NCBI GenBank assembly: GCA_020205615.1
Contig: JAINUW010000512.1
Coordinates: 496,001 to 560,000 of the forward strand
Source: Panax quinquefolius
Lineage: Eukaryota > Streptophyta > Magnoliopsida > Apiales > Araliaceae
Length of the DNA: 64,000 nucleotides
Direction of reading: 5' to 3'
Shown: positions 46,153-57,751 of the stretch, in pieces
How the letters are laid out: every line of letters starts with the position of its first letter
Position numbering within the stretch: the stretch's first letter is position 1
The notes under the pieces: generated by a model
The model's database searches: none
The model's input: the letters and a program-made list of their open reading frames with translations, nothing else
What the model was told of the DNA's origin: nothing
Program-made: the position numbers and the translations under genes

Positions 46153-48441
46153 TATGGCGCCCCAAAATTAGGTATACATCACCCATCTTGGGTAGTCGGA
46201 TCATAGTATGTAATTTAAATACAACTTACTAATATAAGCATAGGTATGCAATCGACATAAAGCGTGAGTTTGAATACAAATAATGTCTACTAGATATTAT
46301 ACAAACTCAAAAGGAGTCCTCATTACAATTATTATCACACTATTTCACAAAATAGTGAGGACTACTAATCTTATCCTGCGGACCATTACTCTCGTTCCCG
46401 GCTTCGTCCCAATTTATGTTCTCATTTCCAGAGAAGAAACGGTGAAAGAAAAGGGTGAGCTCAACTAGCCTAGTAAGAAATATTATGACTAAGATAATGC
46501 GAATAAATTATCAATAGCCTTCAACATTGTTAAAGCGATAAAATATAATAAACATCAAGTTTAAGCTGCAATGAACAAGCGATCCATTAAAAAAGTCAAG
46601 TAGAAAATAAAATCTACTATCTTTTATGATTTAAAAGGTTTTCATCACTTTGTTATGGTGAGACTGAAACTTTAATAAATAATCCACATCATCGAATCAC
46701 CCCCGCACTACGGACGAGGATATTCTTTAGTATCACGACCACAATTATTCCCGCACTACGGGCCGAGAATAGTTGTGTATTCATTAATGGTCATGATCAT
46801 GCCAACAATCGTCCATCAATGCACTACTGCCATCGAGGACTTTTACCACATCATTTGTAACATTACGGTCGTGATTACAGAATAATCCTCAGTCATAATC
46901 ATACCAAGTCCATCCACGCTTTCTACAGAAAGCCACGGATGACTTTAAAAAAAAAACATGAGGATGATGAAAATGATATAAGAATTCAATAAAACAAGTT
47001 CAAGAATTAAGTTATTCAGAACTAATAACATCCAAACTGTCAACATGATCTTTGCTTTTGTAGAGTAAAATTCAAGAATGATCGGAAGAATATTTTCATG
47101 AAAAGATCTTTGGATGAAACGCAAATATCGAGGATATTTTACTAATTTCATGGAGTATAGAAGTCAAAGTTTTAACCATTTGGGTATAATAAAGAATGGA
47201 ATAACAAAAGAAATCACCATGCATGCGATAGGCCTTGCAGGCGAGTTATTCCAACAGAATAATAAATAACGGAACGGTGGTCGGTGAAATTTCACACCAA
47301 GCTGGGATGTTCCAACAGAATAATAAAGATGGAACCGGATCGATTGTAAAAACACATGCGAGGATGTTCCAAATGAAGAATAATAAAGAGGCGGAACCAG
47401 TTAGGTGTAAAAACACATGCACGAGGATGTTCCAATGAGAATAATAGAAGAATGGAATAAAAGAAGAAGATCACCAAGTATAGGGGATTTGGCGTATACT
47501 GAGTTATTCCAATGAGAATAAATAAGAATGGAATAACAAAAGAAGTTCTCTTCGTGAATACAAAAGAATAACACCCACTTACTGATGACAACAAATAATA
47601 TTCCCTACCTTAGAAGAAGCTGAATATTGGCGAAGTGAAGTAGCGAGAATCTTTTCTTTTCTTTATCTCTATAGTTTTCTCTACAGAGTTTGGTGAATTC
47701 GTAAGAAAATAATGAAGGAATGAGCTTCATTTATAGGAAAATAGAATGCGTAGTAATTAATCCATTTGAGCGGTCGCGATTGATTTACTTTAATCGACTA
47801 TCCATATTTAAAGCAAAATCTTTTAAATAAAATATAATATATTCTATTTATATAAAAATATTTTCTTATCTGCAAACACTATATTTAAAAAACACTATCA
47901 TAATAAAATATAATATATTTTATTTATAGAATAAACTTTAATAAAGTATTACATTTTATATAAAAGATGTTTACATTTTATTACGTTAATAATCTGAATA
48001 AAACAAAACGTCATTATCGCATTATAATAATTCATATTATTAATCGTGATAATGGAATCAAACCTGTGACTTCACAAAGATTAATAATCAATCTGGTATG
48101 TCTTACGCAATCCATGATATTCTTATACTTTTACTACCGAAAGTAGTTCAACAAGATATCAGCGGTAAAACTTCCGTAGTTATTTCAATAAAATATTTTT
48201 GTCGTTTTCTCAATCCGATAATAATTACATTTGTAGGGTCCACCAATGATTGAGTAGTTGTACGAATATTCCCTCGCTAAATAGAATATTAAACCAATCG
48301 AATATAATATAACCAGCTTGCGTATTTTGCAAAATTTATAAATATTACCCACAACTATAACATTATATCAAATTATTCTATAATATTCAAAAATAATATT
48401 TATAGAAAATTCATCTTTATTTATAAAAGCTGGGTCTTACG
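46153..48441 (-). repeat. Element E 5' LTR
   Basis: It is collinear with 38959-41300, with many small differences. The terminal bases at both ends are altered (TATGGCGCC for TGTGACGCC; CTTACG for CTTACA). The minisatellite is at 47240-47460. Confidence 0.9.
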
Positions 48442-48446
48442 ATATG
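48442..48446. other. Target site duplication of element E, right
   Basis: ATATG, identical to 38954-38958. Confidence 0.85.
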
Positions 48447-49293
48447 TGTATGGGTATGGGTATGACCACAGTTATAATTTAGCATCCACATTCCACGAAG
48501 TTGGTAATTAACAGCAATTGTGATTGATGAACAAAATATACAACGTTTTAAAAGGATAATGGTAAATCAAACCAACTACAAATATAGATCTCCATATCCA
48601 ATTTTGACTATCAAGATGAATGAAATCAAAATTGTTGAGGCATAATGTGAATGGCGCGCACGAGTAATTAAAATTTCTTTTCAAAGTATATATGCCAGAA
48701 GTGTGGTATAGTTAACTACTCCTTACTCGCAATATATTATACTAGTTTTATTGAATAAAAATACTAGTAGGAGTAGGAGTAGGAGAGATCGAGTATGCAC
48801 AAAACAGGGTGCCAATCCAATCCAGCATCTACGAAGAAGCAAAGAATAATAAAGAAACAGAACATGCGAATTGCGATTGTGTGAAATAAAAGAAAACAAC
48901 TACTCATTTGATTCTTCAAGAAAAGTGAACCAACCCATCCTGCCAAACTCTGCTTATGAGTTTTAAATTTTTAATTTAAATAAATTGCAATCTAGACATC
49001 TATCTAGTAGTAGTGGGTGAAGGGTGGGGTGTGGACAATAAATACATCATGTGGAATTGGCAAAGACTCTCACCACCACCTTCAAACCCCTGAGACCCGG
49101 GAAATATATTGTGAGCCTGGAAAATTGAACATAAATTAGTAATATCCAATCATAATTTTTTCTTAATAAATGACACCATCAAGCCTGTAACAAACGCGTA
49201 TAATGTTATCTTTGTATCTGTTAATATTTTTTTTCCAGTTCCCTCCCTTCATTCACATTATAATTAGGGATCCTATTATATTGAAGTTGAAAT
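48447..49293. other. Intergenic DNA
   Basis: A (GGAGTA)n-like run lies at 48768-48785. The 60-residue minus frame at 48764-48946 is not recognisable. Nothing else is supported. Confidence 0.4.
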
Positions 49294-49400
49294 CAACTTC
49301 ACTATAGTAAATGTATATAATTTTTTGATCTATTATTTATAGAAAATATTGATGTAACATTTTTAATCAAAAAATTATATACACTTACTATAGTGAAGTT
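49294..49400. mobile_element. Small foldback element
   Basis: Arms of about 35 bp (AACTTCACTATAGTAAATGT at the left; the complement of 49366-49400 begins AACTTCACTATAGTAAGTGT) surround a 36-bp loop. It may be a tiny MITE or a structured site. Confidence 0.8.
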
Positions 49401-49499
49401 TAGCCGAATTCGGTATACGGTTGTTGGTTATGGGTATTAATTATGGGAGTGGTTAGCATAAAGTTAAGTTTGATCAATTGACTAATACAGTGTCGATAC

Positions 49500-50022
49500 T
49501 GTTGAGATATTTCACATGAATCCCACATCGGATAAATTCAAGAGTGTAGATAGGTTAACCTTTTAGGTAAGGAGGTGGTCCAACATACTTATTGGGCCCG
49601 TCTACACAGGTGTGCGCTGTTAGGTGATGAATTAATGTGGGATGGATCGTACAATTCCGCTATAAAATGGTATCAGAGCTCATGGTACGATGGGCCCAAG
49701 AACAACTACAAGGTGCGAGGGGAGTGCGAGGGTAAAATTCGCAGGCCTCGTGGGTGGAGCAAATAAAGTCCAAGTATCAACTCCAAAGTGCGAGGGCGGT
49801 GGAGATTGTTGGGATATTTCACATGAATTCCACATCAGCAGAGCTCGGTGGAGATTGTTGGGATATTTCACATGAATCTCACATCGGATAAATTCAAGAG
49901 TGTAGATAGGTTAACCTTTTAGGTAAGGAGGTGGTCCAACATACTTATTGGGCTCGTCTACACAGGTGTGCGCTGCTATGTGATGAATGATGTGGGATGG
50001 ATCGTACAATTTCGCTACAAAA
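49500..50022 (+). mobile_element. TRIM-like element (about 170-bp LTRs)
   Basis: The repeat TGTTGAGATATTTCACATGA...to CGTACAATT(C/T)CGCTA occurs at 49500-49667 and 49857-50018. After the first copy comes TGGTATCAGAGCTCATGG (49669-49686), an exact initiator-Met PBS. GGCGGTGGAGATT before the second copy acts as a polypurine tract. The internal part is only about 190 bp and noncoding. A partial extra LTR start at 49808-49835, with its own GGTGGAGATT, shows a local duplication. I saw no 5S-like region, so it is not Cassandra. Confidence 0.8.
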
Positions 50023-50814
50023 TGAAAACGAATCTTTATCCTCATCTTTTTCCTTAGACTGCTCCTTTTTTAAAAATCTGCACTCTCGTCTTATGTGACC
50101 CGGCTTCTGGCAGTGAAAGTAAATTACTTCTTTTCTATCTCTTGACCTTCCCCTGGATTTGTCATCTTCAGGAGAATTTCTCCCTTTATTTTTGCCCCTA
50201 CTCTGTGCGACAAAAACTTGTGAATCAACGCTAATCACCATAGTATCTCTTCGCCTTTGTTCCTCGTTAAACAAACTATCCTTAACTGTATCCATAGTCA
50301 GCTTGCCATTAGGAGCGGAGTTAGTCAACGATACAACTAGCGTCTCCCAGCTATCAGGCAAAGAGCTCAACAACAACAAAGCCTGCATCTCATCGTCAAT
50401 TACCATCTTCATCGTACTCAACTGATTTATCAAACTCTGAAAATCACTCAAGTGTTCTGCAACGGAGTTTTCATCCTTGAATTTAGAATTCACAAGCTTC
50501 CTAATCAAAAAAGTTTTATTTTGCGCCGTCTTCCTTTCATACATGGATTCCAATTTCTGCAAGAGATCATAGGCGTTAGTTTCTGTGGCAATATGATGAA
50601 ACACACTTTGATCAATCCACGATCTGATCAGACCAAGTCTTCCTGTTCATCTTGTTCCACTGCGCGTCACTCATGTTTGTGGGCTTAACTCTATCGTTCT
50701 CAAGTGGCTCATACAAATCTTTGCAGTACAGCAAAATCTTCCATTCTTGGCTTTCAAATTTGCATAATTTGTAGCCTTAAGATTAATCATGTAACCTACT
50801 GTCCAATCCTCCAT
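50023..50814 (-). pseudogene. Copia-type gag, truncated, minus strand
   Basis: A gag polyprotein of the UBN2/copia type. The likely start is the ATG at 50812-50814 (MEDWTVGYMINLK), with a frameshift before the long open part read from 50604. That part contains YDLLQKLESMYERKTAQNKT, LIRKLVNSKF and LLLSSLPDSWETLV, all typical of copia gag. The zinc knuckle reads YFHCQKPGHIRREC: the first Cys of the CCHC set is Tyr, so metal binding is doubtful. No protease or pol follows, because the TRIM adjoins at 50023 and supplies the stop at 49945. Confidence 0.82.
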
Positions 50815-52410
50815 TTAATTCGCACAAGAAAACCACAAAAATAACCAAGCTCACGTTCCCTATATATATTAATTAATTGATCAATTTATCATGAAAATAA
50901 CGGGATCCATTAATTACACTATTGAAGGTGAAAGAGTGTTTCATAGTCATTACCCAGAAAAGAGAAACAGTAGTGCGTGCGTGGGTGGATGGATGTGAGG
51001 TAGAGCTAGGCAGGGAGAATGAGAGATGGAGTAGTAGCTAGCTAGTTAGTAATGGCCTGGTGATGATGACAGTGTCTGCCTGCGTTATTCTTTTTGTTAA
51101 CATTAAATCAGCAATTTGCATGTTAAGTTGTTAACGTAATAAAGACATTTTAATTAATTGGGTCCCCAAAAAGAGCTACAGTAAAACTGAAAATGGTGAC
51201 AAAACAGAGATGTAGTGGTAAGGAATCACGTTTTCTGGTCCGTGAAAATAAGGAATCACATGTTGCCACGCACGTTCTTTGCCCATTTTTACTACTACTT
51301 GTATAATTTTATTTATTTTTCACATACGACCCTACACCCAACAGACTACTACTAGTACTAATGCTCTGTATTCTAAGAGCCGTGAGAACCAACCACCGGA
51401 TTTGCAGTTTTATTTGTTATGGGATGGGCCCCTTTTATTTTTTTTTCTATGCGGCTGCCGCTGCCTCATAGTATAATAGTAGTACCTTTTTGTGGTGTAT
51501 CATCAGTTGCCTCCACCTTCACTCACGTGCTCCATACTCCATGCCATTTCATTTTCATACGCAACCTACCTATATAAATCTACAATCTATCTTCAACATT
51601 TTAATTACAACTTTTTAACCATGTATAGATTAATAATTTTAAATTTATAATAAAAAAATTATTAAAATTTAAAAAAGTGGTTTAATACTCGAGGGTAATT
51701 TTTTCAATTCCCTATTCTATTAAAACAACGATTACCACATGATTTAGATGGGTGATCGGAGCAGTCATCATTTTAAATTTCACATTTGTTTTTGTGCAAA
51801 GGAGGGAGGCCTAGCGGCCAAAACACAAACATTACAATGTGTTAGAATCACACGTGTTAATTAGGAATCACACTAGGTACCTATTAAATTAAACAGGTTA
51901 TGCATCTAATCTAGCTCATATTCATATATATTAACAATAAGAATTAATGTATTTCTCCATACTCTGACTTTTCCACCTGCTTCTAATATGATGGGCGATA
52001 TATAGATATTTATTTAATAAATTAATTAATTATAATCTCACATTTTGCAAAAAACATGTTAGGCATTGTTAGTGAAATTGTTACCTCAAGCACAAGTGAC
52101 AAGTGAGGTGTATTTTGGATTGCATTCCTCTTTCGTTCACTGGTATACCAACCTACTCTCAGTCCGCATAAAGCGTGCGTAATTGATATATGTAAGTATG
52201 CTCTAATACTAATCACAAATTAATATCAACTCAAAATGAATTGATATTAAATAATAATTTATTTATTTTACCCTTTTAAGTAAGATTGGTACAAGTTACT
52301 TACTTACTAGTATTGTTTATCTAGAAAAGGTAATGGAGACTCAAGTGGAACAAATATAGTATATAATCATTTATGCTACAATAATAGTAATCAAATTACT
52401 GACAAGGGAA
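50815..52410. other. Intergenic DNA
   Basis: No gene is supported. A CACGTG G-box occurs near 51524, but no coding region downstream of it is evident. Confidence 0.4.
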
Positions 52411-52413
52411 ATT

Positions 52414-52645
52414 AAAGGGAAAGATTTTGTTTGTCATATATATATATATATATTCCATCATTCACTTATACAAATTAATTAATGAAGGCATCATCAAGAG
52501 GGGGCCAGATACTGAGAACCACATGCTGAGAAGGGGAAAGGGGAAAGGGAAAGATTTTGATTTGTCATATTCCATCACATACACTTATAGAAACTAATTC
52601 ATCAAGGCATGATCGAGCTAGAGGGGGTCAGATACTGAACGGTGC
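52414..52645 (+). repeat. Local direct duplication (about 100-bp units)
   Basis: GGGAAAGATTTTG...TTGTCATAT...CATCA...CACTTATA...GGGGG(C/T)CAGATACTGA occurs at about 52418-52520 and again at about 52546-52640. The first copy has an added (TA)n run. Confidence 0.85.
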
Positions 52646-53408
52646 GACGACTGCCTCTTGGTTACCACCATAATTTGAACTCAAAACCATCCAAAGCCAA
52701 GTGTCCCGTGGAAGGTTATACTTATTAGAGGCCTACTTAGGAAAAGATATGGTAGAAGACGCGACTTAGTGGAGTATTTTAGGAAGGTTTTACAATACTC
52801 AAAATAATTATACAACATGTAAGTAGTTAAAGACTTGTACTTGGAACTTTCTAGGCACTCTTTTGTAATCTTAGGTTCTAGAATCCCCAATTAAAGAGGT
52901 GGGATGACTATAGATCGATTTGAGTAGGATAAAATTTATATTAAAAAAACATTCTATAAGTGTCTTTGTGTAAAGTTTTCCTATGTAATAAATATCTTTT
53001 TTATAATTCTTGTGGTGTTTAACTTCATAAAAAGTTTACTTAAGGAGATCGTAGCACGCTAATTATGACACAAACATGAAGCTCTTGGGGTCTGTTGGTC
53101 CGTCCATCCGTCCTTGAGATTTTCTGTTCGAGTGTTGTTAGGGTCCCAGAGGCCGATTTCAGAGCACATGGACTCCAAATCTCCGCCCCCTTTGCTGGTT
53201 TCCTGGCCCACCAGCCAGCCATGTTTGATTGGGCATCAAGAGATTGCTCCCACCGTCCTTATTGCCATGTTATTTATTCAGATTTTTCGTCATAAATACG
53301 GTTTTTTATTGTCTACATAAAGATTGATAAGCGGGAAGGGATCATGCAAGTTGAGGATATCTTTAATATCATTTAGACTTTACCTCATATAATAAGCATT
53401 TATCTAGG

Positions 53409-53442
<34 letters not shown>

Positions 53443-53991
53443 TCCAAATTTAAATGGGATTATTTTGATTTCTGGATCGATTATTTGACTATTTTTAATA
53501 TTTATTAATTAAGGTTTTACTACAAAACATTTAAACCAAAAAAAATAGCCTAATAATATTTGGAAAACACTTTAGGCTTGTTTTGTTATAAGTTCCATAT
53601 ATAATTTTTGATATTTTTACAAGATTTTTGTGATAGGAGTCACATGACTAGTAAGTTAGTTCCATACTAATGCAAAAACAGAACTTAACAAAAGATTCTG
53701 GGAAAAGATACTAGTAAGACATGGTGTTTATTTTCTTAAGGTAAAAATAATAAATAAAGTTTTCATGCCACCTGGTATATTCTGGGAAATATAAATGTAA
53801 CTGGCTAATCATTGCATGGACTCACGAGCCGTTGCTTCCAGCATAAAACACACTCCAGATTTTCAGATTAATTTGACTATTTTCTTTACCCAAATTTTTA
53901 TAACAGCGGTACAGTCTGAAATAAGATTTTTCTGAACAAAAAAATATACTAATCAATTTAATGCTTCCTCACAGAATATCTACAAACATAA
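52646..53991. other. Intergenic DNA with an (AT)n run
   Basis: The microsatellite is at 53418-53443. The GC-richer stretch 53080-53270 has overlapping open frames on both strands, none recognisable. Confidence 0.4.
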
Positions 53992-54342
53992 TATTCCCTC
54001 CATTCCATTATAATTGATGTTTTATAGTATAATTTAATTTATTCTAAAATATTTGACACTTACTGAAACCAAAGCATAATTAATATTTTTTCTTCCAAAT
54101 TTACTCTTATCATTGCTTTCCAATAAGTGTTTAATTAATACACAATAATTAAAATTTTTAACTTTTTACTGCATTAGATTAGGTGTAGCCGTGTAGGTTA
54201 CCTGCCTTTCATATTCATTTCCTTCCCAATACATATTAAATAAAGGTATTTTAGTCTTATAAATTTTTTTTACTCATATTAATAATTTCTTTAATTGCAA
54301 AAATCTTAAACAAAACTTTATTTAGAAATAGAGGGAGTATAT
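53992..54342. mobile_element. Stowaway-like MITE 3
   Basis: The left end TATTCCCTCCATTCCATTAT and the complement of the right end (TATACTCCCTCTATTTCTAA) form imperfect inverted repeats. About 350 bp, AT-rich, noncoding. Confidence 0.72.
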
Positions 54343-55044
54343 AATTCCGAGGAATCCAAGCTTCTCTTTTCCTTTACGGGGGAGTACTTTACTTCTTGGA
54401 ATATACTATTAACGTTAAAAAAATAATTTATTTTTTAAAATTATTATAAAGCTGTATCAAGTTGTGAATCGTGAACCAAAAAAATTTGGGCCAATGAATA
54501 TCCTTGTACCTTGTGTACTAAGAGTATAAGAGTTCAAAACTTGACAATAACTAAAGAAAGATGTGTGTTTAGCCTGCAAAAAAAAAGAGTTGTGAATCGT
54601 GATATATTCAAATCTTGAAATTTTAAATTAGTAAAAAAACTTGAATTTAAAAAAAGATAAAGGGAAAAAGTAGTCTCATCTCGAGTTCAATCAATTAAAA
54701 TTATTTTCGACAAAATTAATGAATTGTTTAATATAGTTGGCGACTTTTATTAATTAGGCTTAAATATGAATTAAGACTCCTAAATTATAAGTTATATATT
54801 CTACTTCTTGATGATCCACTTTTAATTTTGTCGATTAGATGATTAAATTTTAATTTTTTAAATTACAACAATTGAGCACGCCGCGTTTAAATCACGGCGT
54901 GATTAATTAATGAAACTTTAAAAAAACTGATGTGGCAAAAAAAATAATTTTTTAATCATTAAATAAACAAATATAATTAAATATGGGGCAAAATGGTTAA
55001 AACATAATTTAACATTTCAAATTAAAATAAAACAAACATTAACC

Positions 55045-55662
55045 TCAGAATTAGCAATCCTACAAAAATTAGCAACAGAACCACTAGAACTCGTCCGATA
55101 ATTCGCGATCAAATCCGCACAAACCGAACTGTTAGCACTCAAAATTCTACTCCAAAACTACTGAACCCCCATTTTTCCCCTTCAAATTCAGCCTCACATC
55201 AAAAATCCCAAACCCCCCTCCGATAAGGGAGTTTTCACTGAGTTCGACCGTGGCTAGCGGAGTTGACTCTGAAAATAACGATTGTAAGAGAAACCCAGAT
55301 AAATAATTGTTCTTTATGGCTAGCTGTACAAGGTTCGGCGGTAATTTGGGGATTGACCCGGTGAATTTGTTGAAGCTGAGGTCGAGTCGACTCAGGCTGG
55401 TGAGTGAGTTCAAGGTGTTTGGTAATATGCCTGAAAGAGAATTTGAAGATGGATACGTATATATACATATAGAGAGAGAGGGAGAAGGAGAGAGTCGTAC
55501 GATAGGAAGAGAGAGGGATGGAGAGTTGAACACTGGGTTAGCTATAGGTGGAGTACGCAGTTGATGGTGAGCAATGGCAGCAATGGGCATGTTGTTGGTG
55601 TATGGACCTATCAACCAACAATCTGGCATCTCCACCACTGCTACTGCCAAAGAAACCCCCAA
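55045..55662 (-). pseudogene. Leucine-rich repeat protein fragment
   Basis: The 171-residue minus frame 55147-55662 has two parts. The first 70 residues are low complexity and probably not real coding. Residues about 73-142 carry three LRR units (NSLTSLSRLDLSFNKFTGSI, NLVQLAIKNNYLSGF, LATVELSENSLIG) of the plant extracellular type. After the stop, another minus frame (55140-55045) resembles a continuing C-terminus (SSVCADLIANYRTSSSG), so a frameshift may separate them. No signal peptide, membrane segment or kinase is present. It is most likely a captured or decayed piece of an LRR receptor-like protein gene. Confidence 0.65.
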
Positions 55663-55897
55663 AACTCATCAAGTGTGGAGGGAATAGATAAACTCTTGTT
55701 TTTCTAGATAGAACTAGACTAAATCAATATAAAATCACAACCAGAATCAAAACGGGTATTTTTAGATGTTTTTTCTTATCTCTCTCTAAGACATCACAAA
55801 TCAGATTCAATTTCTTACGCAGAGTTGGACTGTTAAAAAAATAATGATGCCCTCGATCGATTCACCAACCCAAACCCACAAAATTTAAGAACCAAAG

Positions 55898-56023
55898 ATG
55901 GGGTGGGACGGTGAAGGAGCAACACTACGAGCGGCGGCGCCGGGAAAGTGGTTCACGGCAAGCGTGGTGGTGGGGTTTCTGTCGAATAGAATCGTGCATT
56001 GTTTCAATTTAGCTAAAATCTGA
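55898..56023 (+). CDS. Small ORF inside the long-TIR element (41 aa)
   Basis: ATG at 55898 opens MGWDGEGATLRAAAPGKWFT and ends at TGA 56021-56023. It is much richer in G+C than its surroundings, which suggests a captured exon. I do not recognise it. Confidence 0.3.
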   Translation: MGWDGEGATLRAAAPGKWFTASVVVGFLSNRIVHCFNLAKI

Positions 56024-56384
56024 ATCAAATCATGAAAGAAAAAGGGGGAACTAGGGTTTCAGATTTGAGGGGATAAGACAAAGTTTTTATTTTTAATGTT
56101 TGTTTTATTTTAATTTGAAATGTTAAATTGTGTTTTGACCATTTTATCCCACATTTAATTAGATTTATTTATTTAATGATTAAAAAATTGTTTTTTTGCC
56201 ACACATCGAACTTTCTTACGCACACAATTAGTACGTCATTAATTTTCGTGGCGTAGCGTATTCAATTTTCTAATTGGAAAAAATTGATAGTTTAATTATC
56301 TAATTGACAAAATTGAAAGGTGAATCACCGAAATGGAATATGACATATAGTTTATGATACTAATTCATTTCTAAGCCTATTAAT

Positions 56385-57742
56385 TATATCATCGAATTTT
56401 TAATTTTTTAAATTATCACATAATTATTATTTTGAAATTACACCACTCCGTTAAAAAAAATTAAACATGCATTAATTTTTATCTACGTGGGTCTTGAAAA
56501 GAAATACAAAAATCAAATAAATTACTTATGTGGCAAAAAAAAACTTAGAAAATGCTGGTGGGTCCAAATGTTCAGCTCCATACAAGCTCATGAGGAGTTG
56601 TCCTCCCCAACAAAACCGACGCGCCAGTCACTGGAAAGAGATTGGAAGTTGTCGACCACCACCAAAATAGGAAGAACAAACTCCCAACCCAAAAGCTACA
56701 AATCCGAACAAAAAATAGATGGATTGACACTCAATACCAGATCAGATCGACAAAATGAGTCAAGGAAAAGCATATCTAAATGCATCTACATTAGATCAAA
56801 CCCAAATCAGCCGGAATCTAAAAATAAACATCCCAAAATCGAGTTAGCTTGGCATTAAATTGAGTAAAATGGATCAACTATTTCTTGAAAAATGAAGAAA
56901 AAATTGTTGTACTTGATTGCTTTAAGGGTTTGAGGTCTTAATGATTTTTCAAAAGTTAAAGCCTCAAAACCTTATCATCTTCAACCTCTAGTCGGGTCAA
57001 CCTGACTCACTAATTAGTTAAACGAGCCTTCAACAAAAAAACAATAATCAAAATCCCAAAACATATTCATCTTCAACCTCTAATTGGGAAAAAGGGATAT
57101 ACATCACCCAATTTTTGGCTTACCATGTGAATCAAGAGCTCTTAAACAACTTTGACATTAATTTACCTAGCCCAAAATATTTGTAGGATCGAAGGGAAGT
57201 AATCGAGAACAAATTCGAATCTCATTGAAGTTCCGAACAGGAATATATACACACACCTAACAATAGCAGTAATCTTTGAACCATGAGTATTTGAGAAGGA
57301 TGAAGATGATAAGAGAGAAAAATAAGTAACAAAAATCACGTCCATTTTATTTTCTTTTTCCTTTCTGTTTTTCCAGTCACGTAGGAAAAAAACTTGAAAC
57401 AATTTGATAGTAGTTAGTCAAATTAACAAAATGGTTTAATTTATTTTTTTAATTAGTTTAATGTGATAATTTAAAAAATTAAAAATTCGATTATGTAATC
57501 TATAAAATGTGCCAACTATAGTGGTCAATTCATTAGTTTTGCCAATTATTTTCTTAACTGAACATTATGTTTGTACAATAGTTCACCAGATTTGAATATA
57601 AATTTGTATGGATGAACAACTGTTCTATGGTATGACTTACTTCTATTGTTATAAGGTCGAGAGAGCGAGTTTTGTTGACAACAAGTGTTGAATAAGGTAT
57701 GATAAGTTATTTACTTTCCCACCTGTCTTATGTTAAGATAAA
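56385..57742. other. Intergenic DNA between two TIR elements
   Basis: The Lys/Ser-rich open frame at 56487-56858 (123 aa, plus) and the 79-aa minus frame at 57163-57402 have no recognisable domain, and I would not call either a gene. Confidence 0.35.
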
Positions 57743-57751
57743 TTATAACAA
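57743..57751. other. 9-bp target site duplication, left
   Basis: TTATAACAA, repeated exactly at 60032-60040. A 9-bp duplication is the mark of Mutator-superfamily insertion. Confidence 0.9.

Larger units (their letters stand above)
38959..48441 (-). mobile_element. Complete Ty3/gypsy element E (9.5 kb)
   Basis: Two LTRs (3' at 38959-41300, 5' at 46153-48441) enclose gag, protease, reverse transcriptase, RNase H, integrase and a chromodomain-like tail, all on the minus strand. ATATG borders both ends. The domain order and chromodomain place it among chromoviruses, probably Tekay/Del like its relatives A and B. Its LTR termini (TGTAAGACCCC...GGGGGCGTCACA) are shared with family A, yet the LTR bodies differ. 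Confidence 0.92.
54757..56384. mobile_element. Long-TIR element carrying an LRR gene fragment
   Basis: Imperfect inverted repeats of about 285 bp lie at 54757-55045 and 56092-56384. Shared strings include TGTTTGTTTTATTTTAATTT, TTTAATGATTAAAAAATT and CTAAT(T/C)GACAAAATT. The 1.05-kb interior holds gene-like DNA: a minus-strand LRR fragment and a GC-rich plus-strand ORF. Arm length and gene content suggest a Pack-MULE. I could not find a clean 9-bp target duplication, so the exact ends and the Mutator assignment are uncertain. Confidence 0.7.

Noticed and set aside
49500..50022. Cassandra-type TRIM
   Set aside because: I could not find a 5S rRNA-like internal promoter in the LTR.
53040..53320. 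Overlapping open frames on both strands in a GC-richer patch
   Set aside because: No domain and similar length in several frames, consistent with chance absence of stops.
54740..54760. 9-bp target duplication for the LRR-carrying element
   Set aside because: Flanks share ATTAAT-like bases but no clean 9-bp match, so I did not assign one.
56487..56858. 123-residue Lys/Ser-rich frame
   Set aside because: Low-complexity composition, no recognisable motif, and no supporting gene context.
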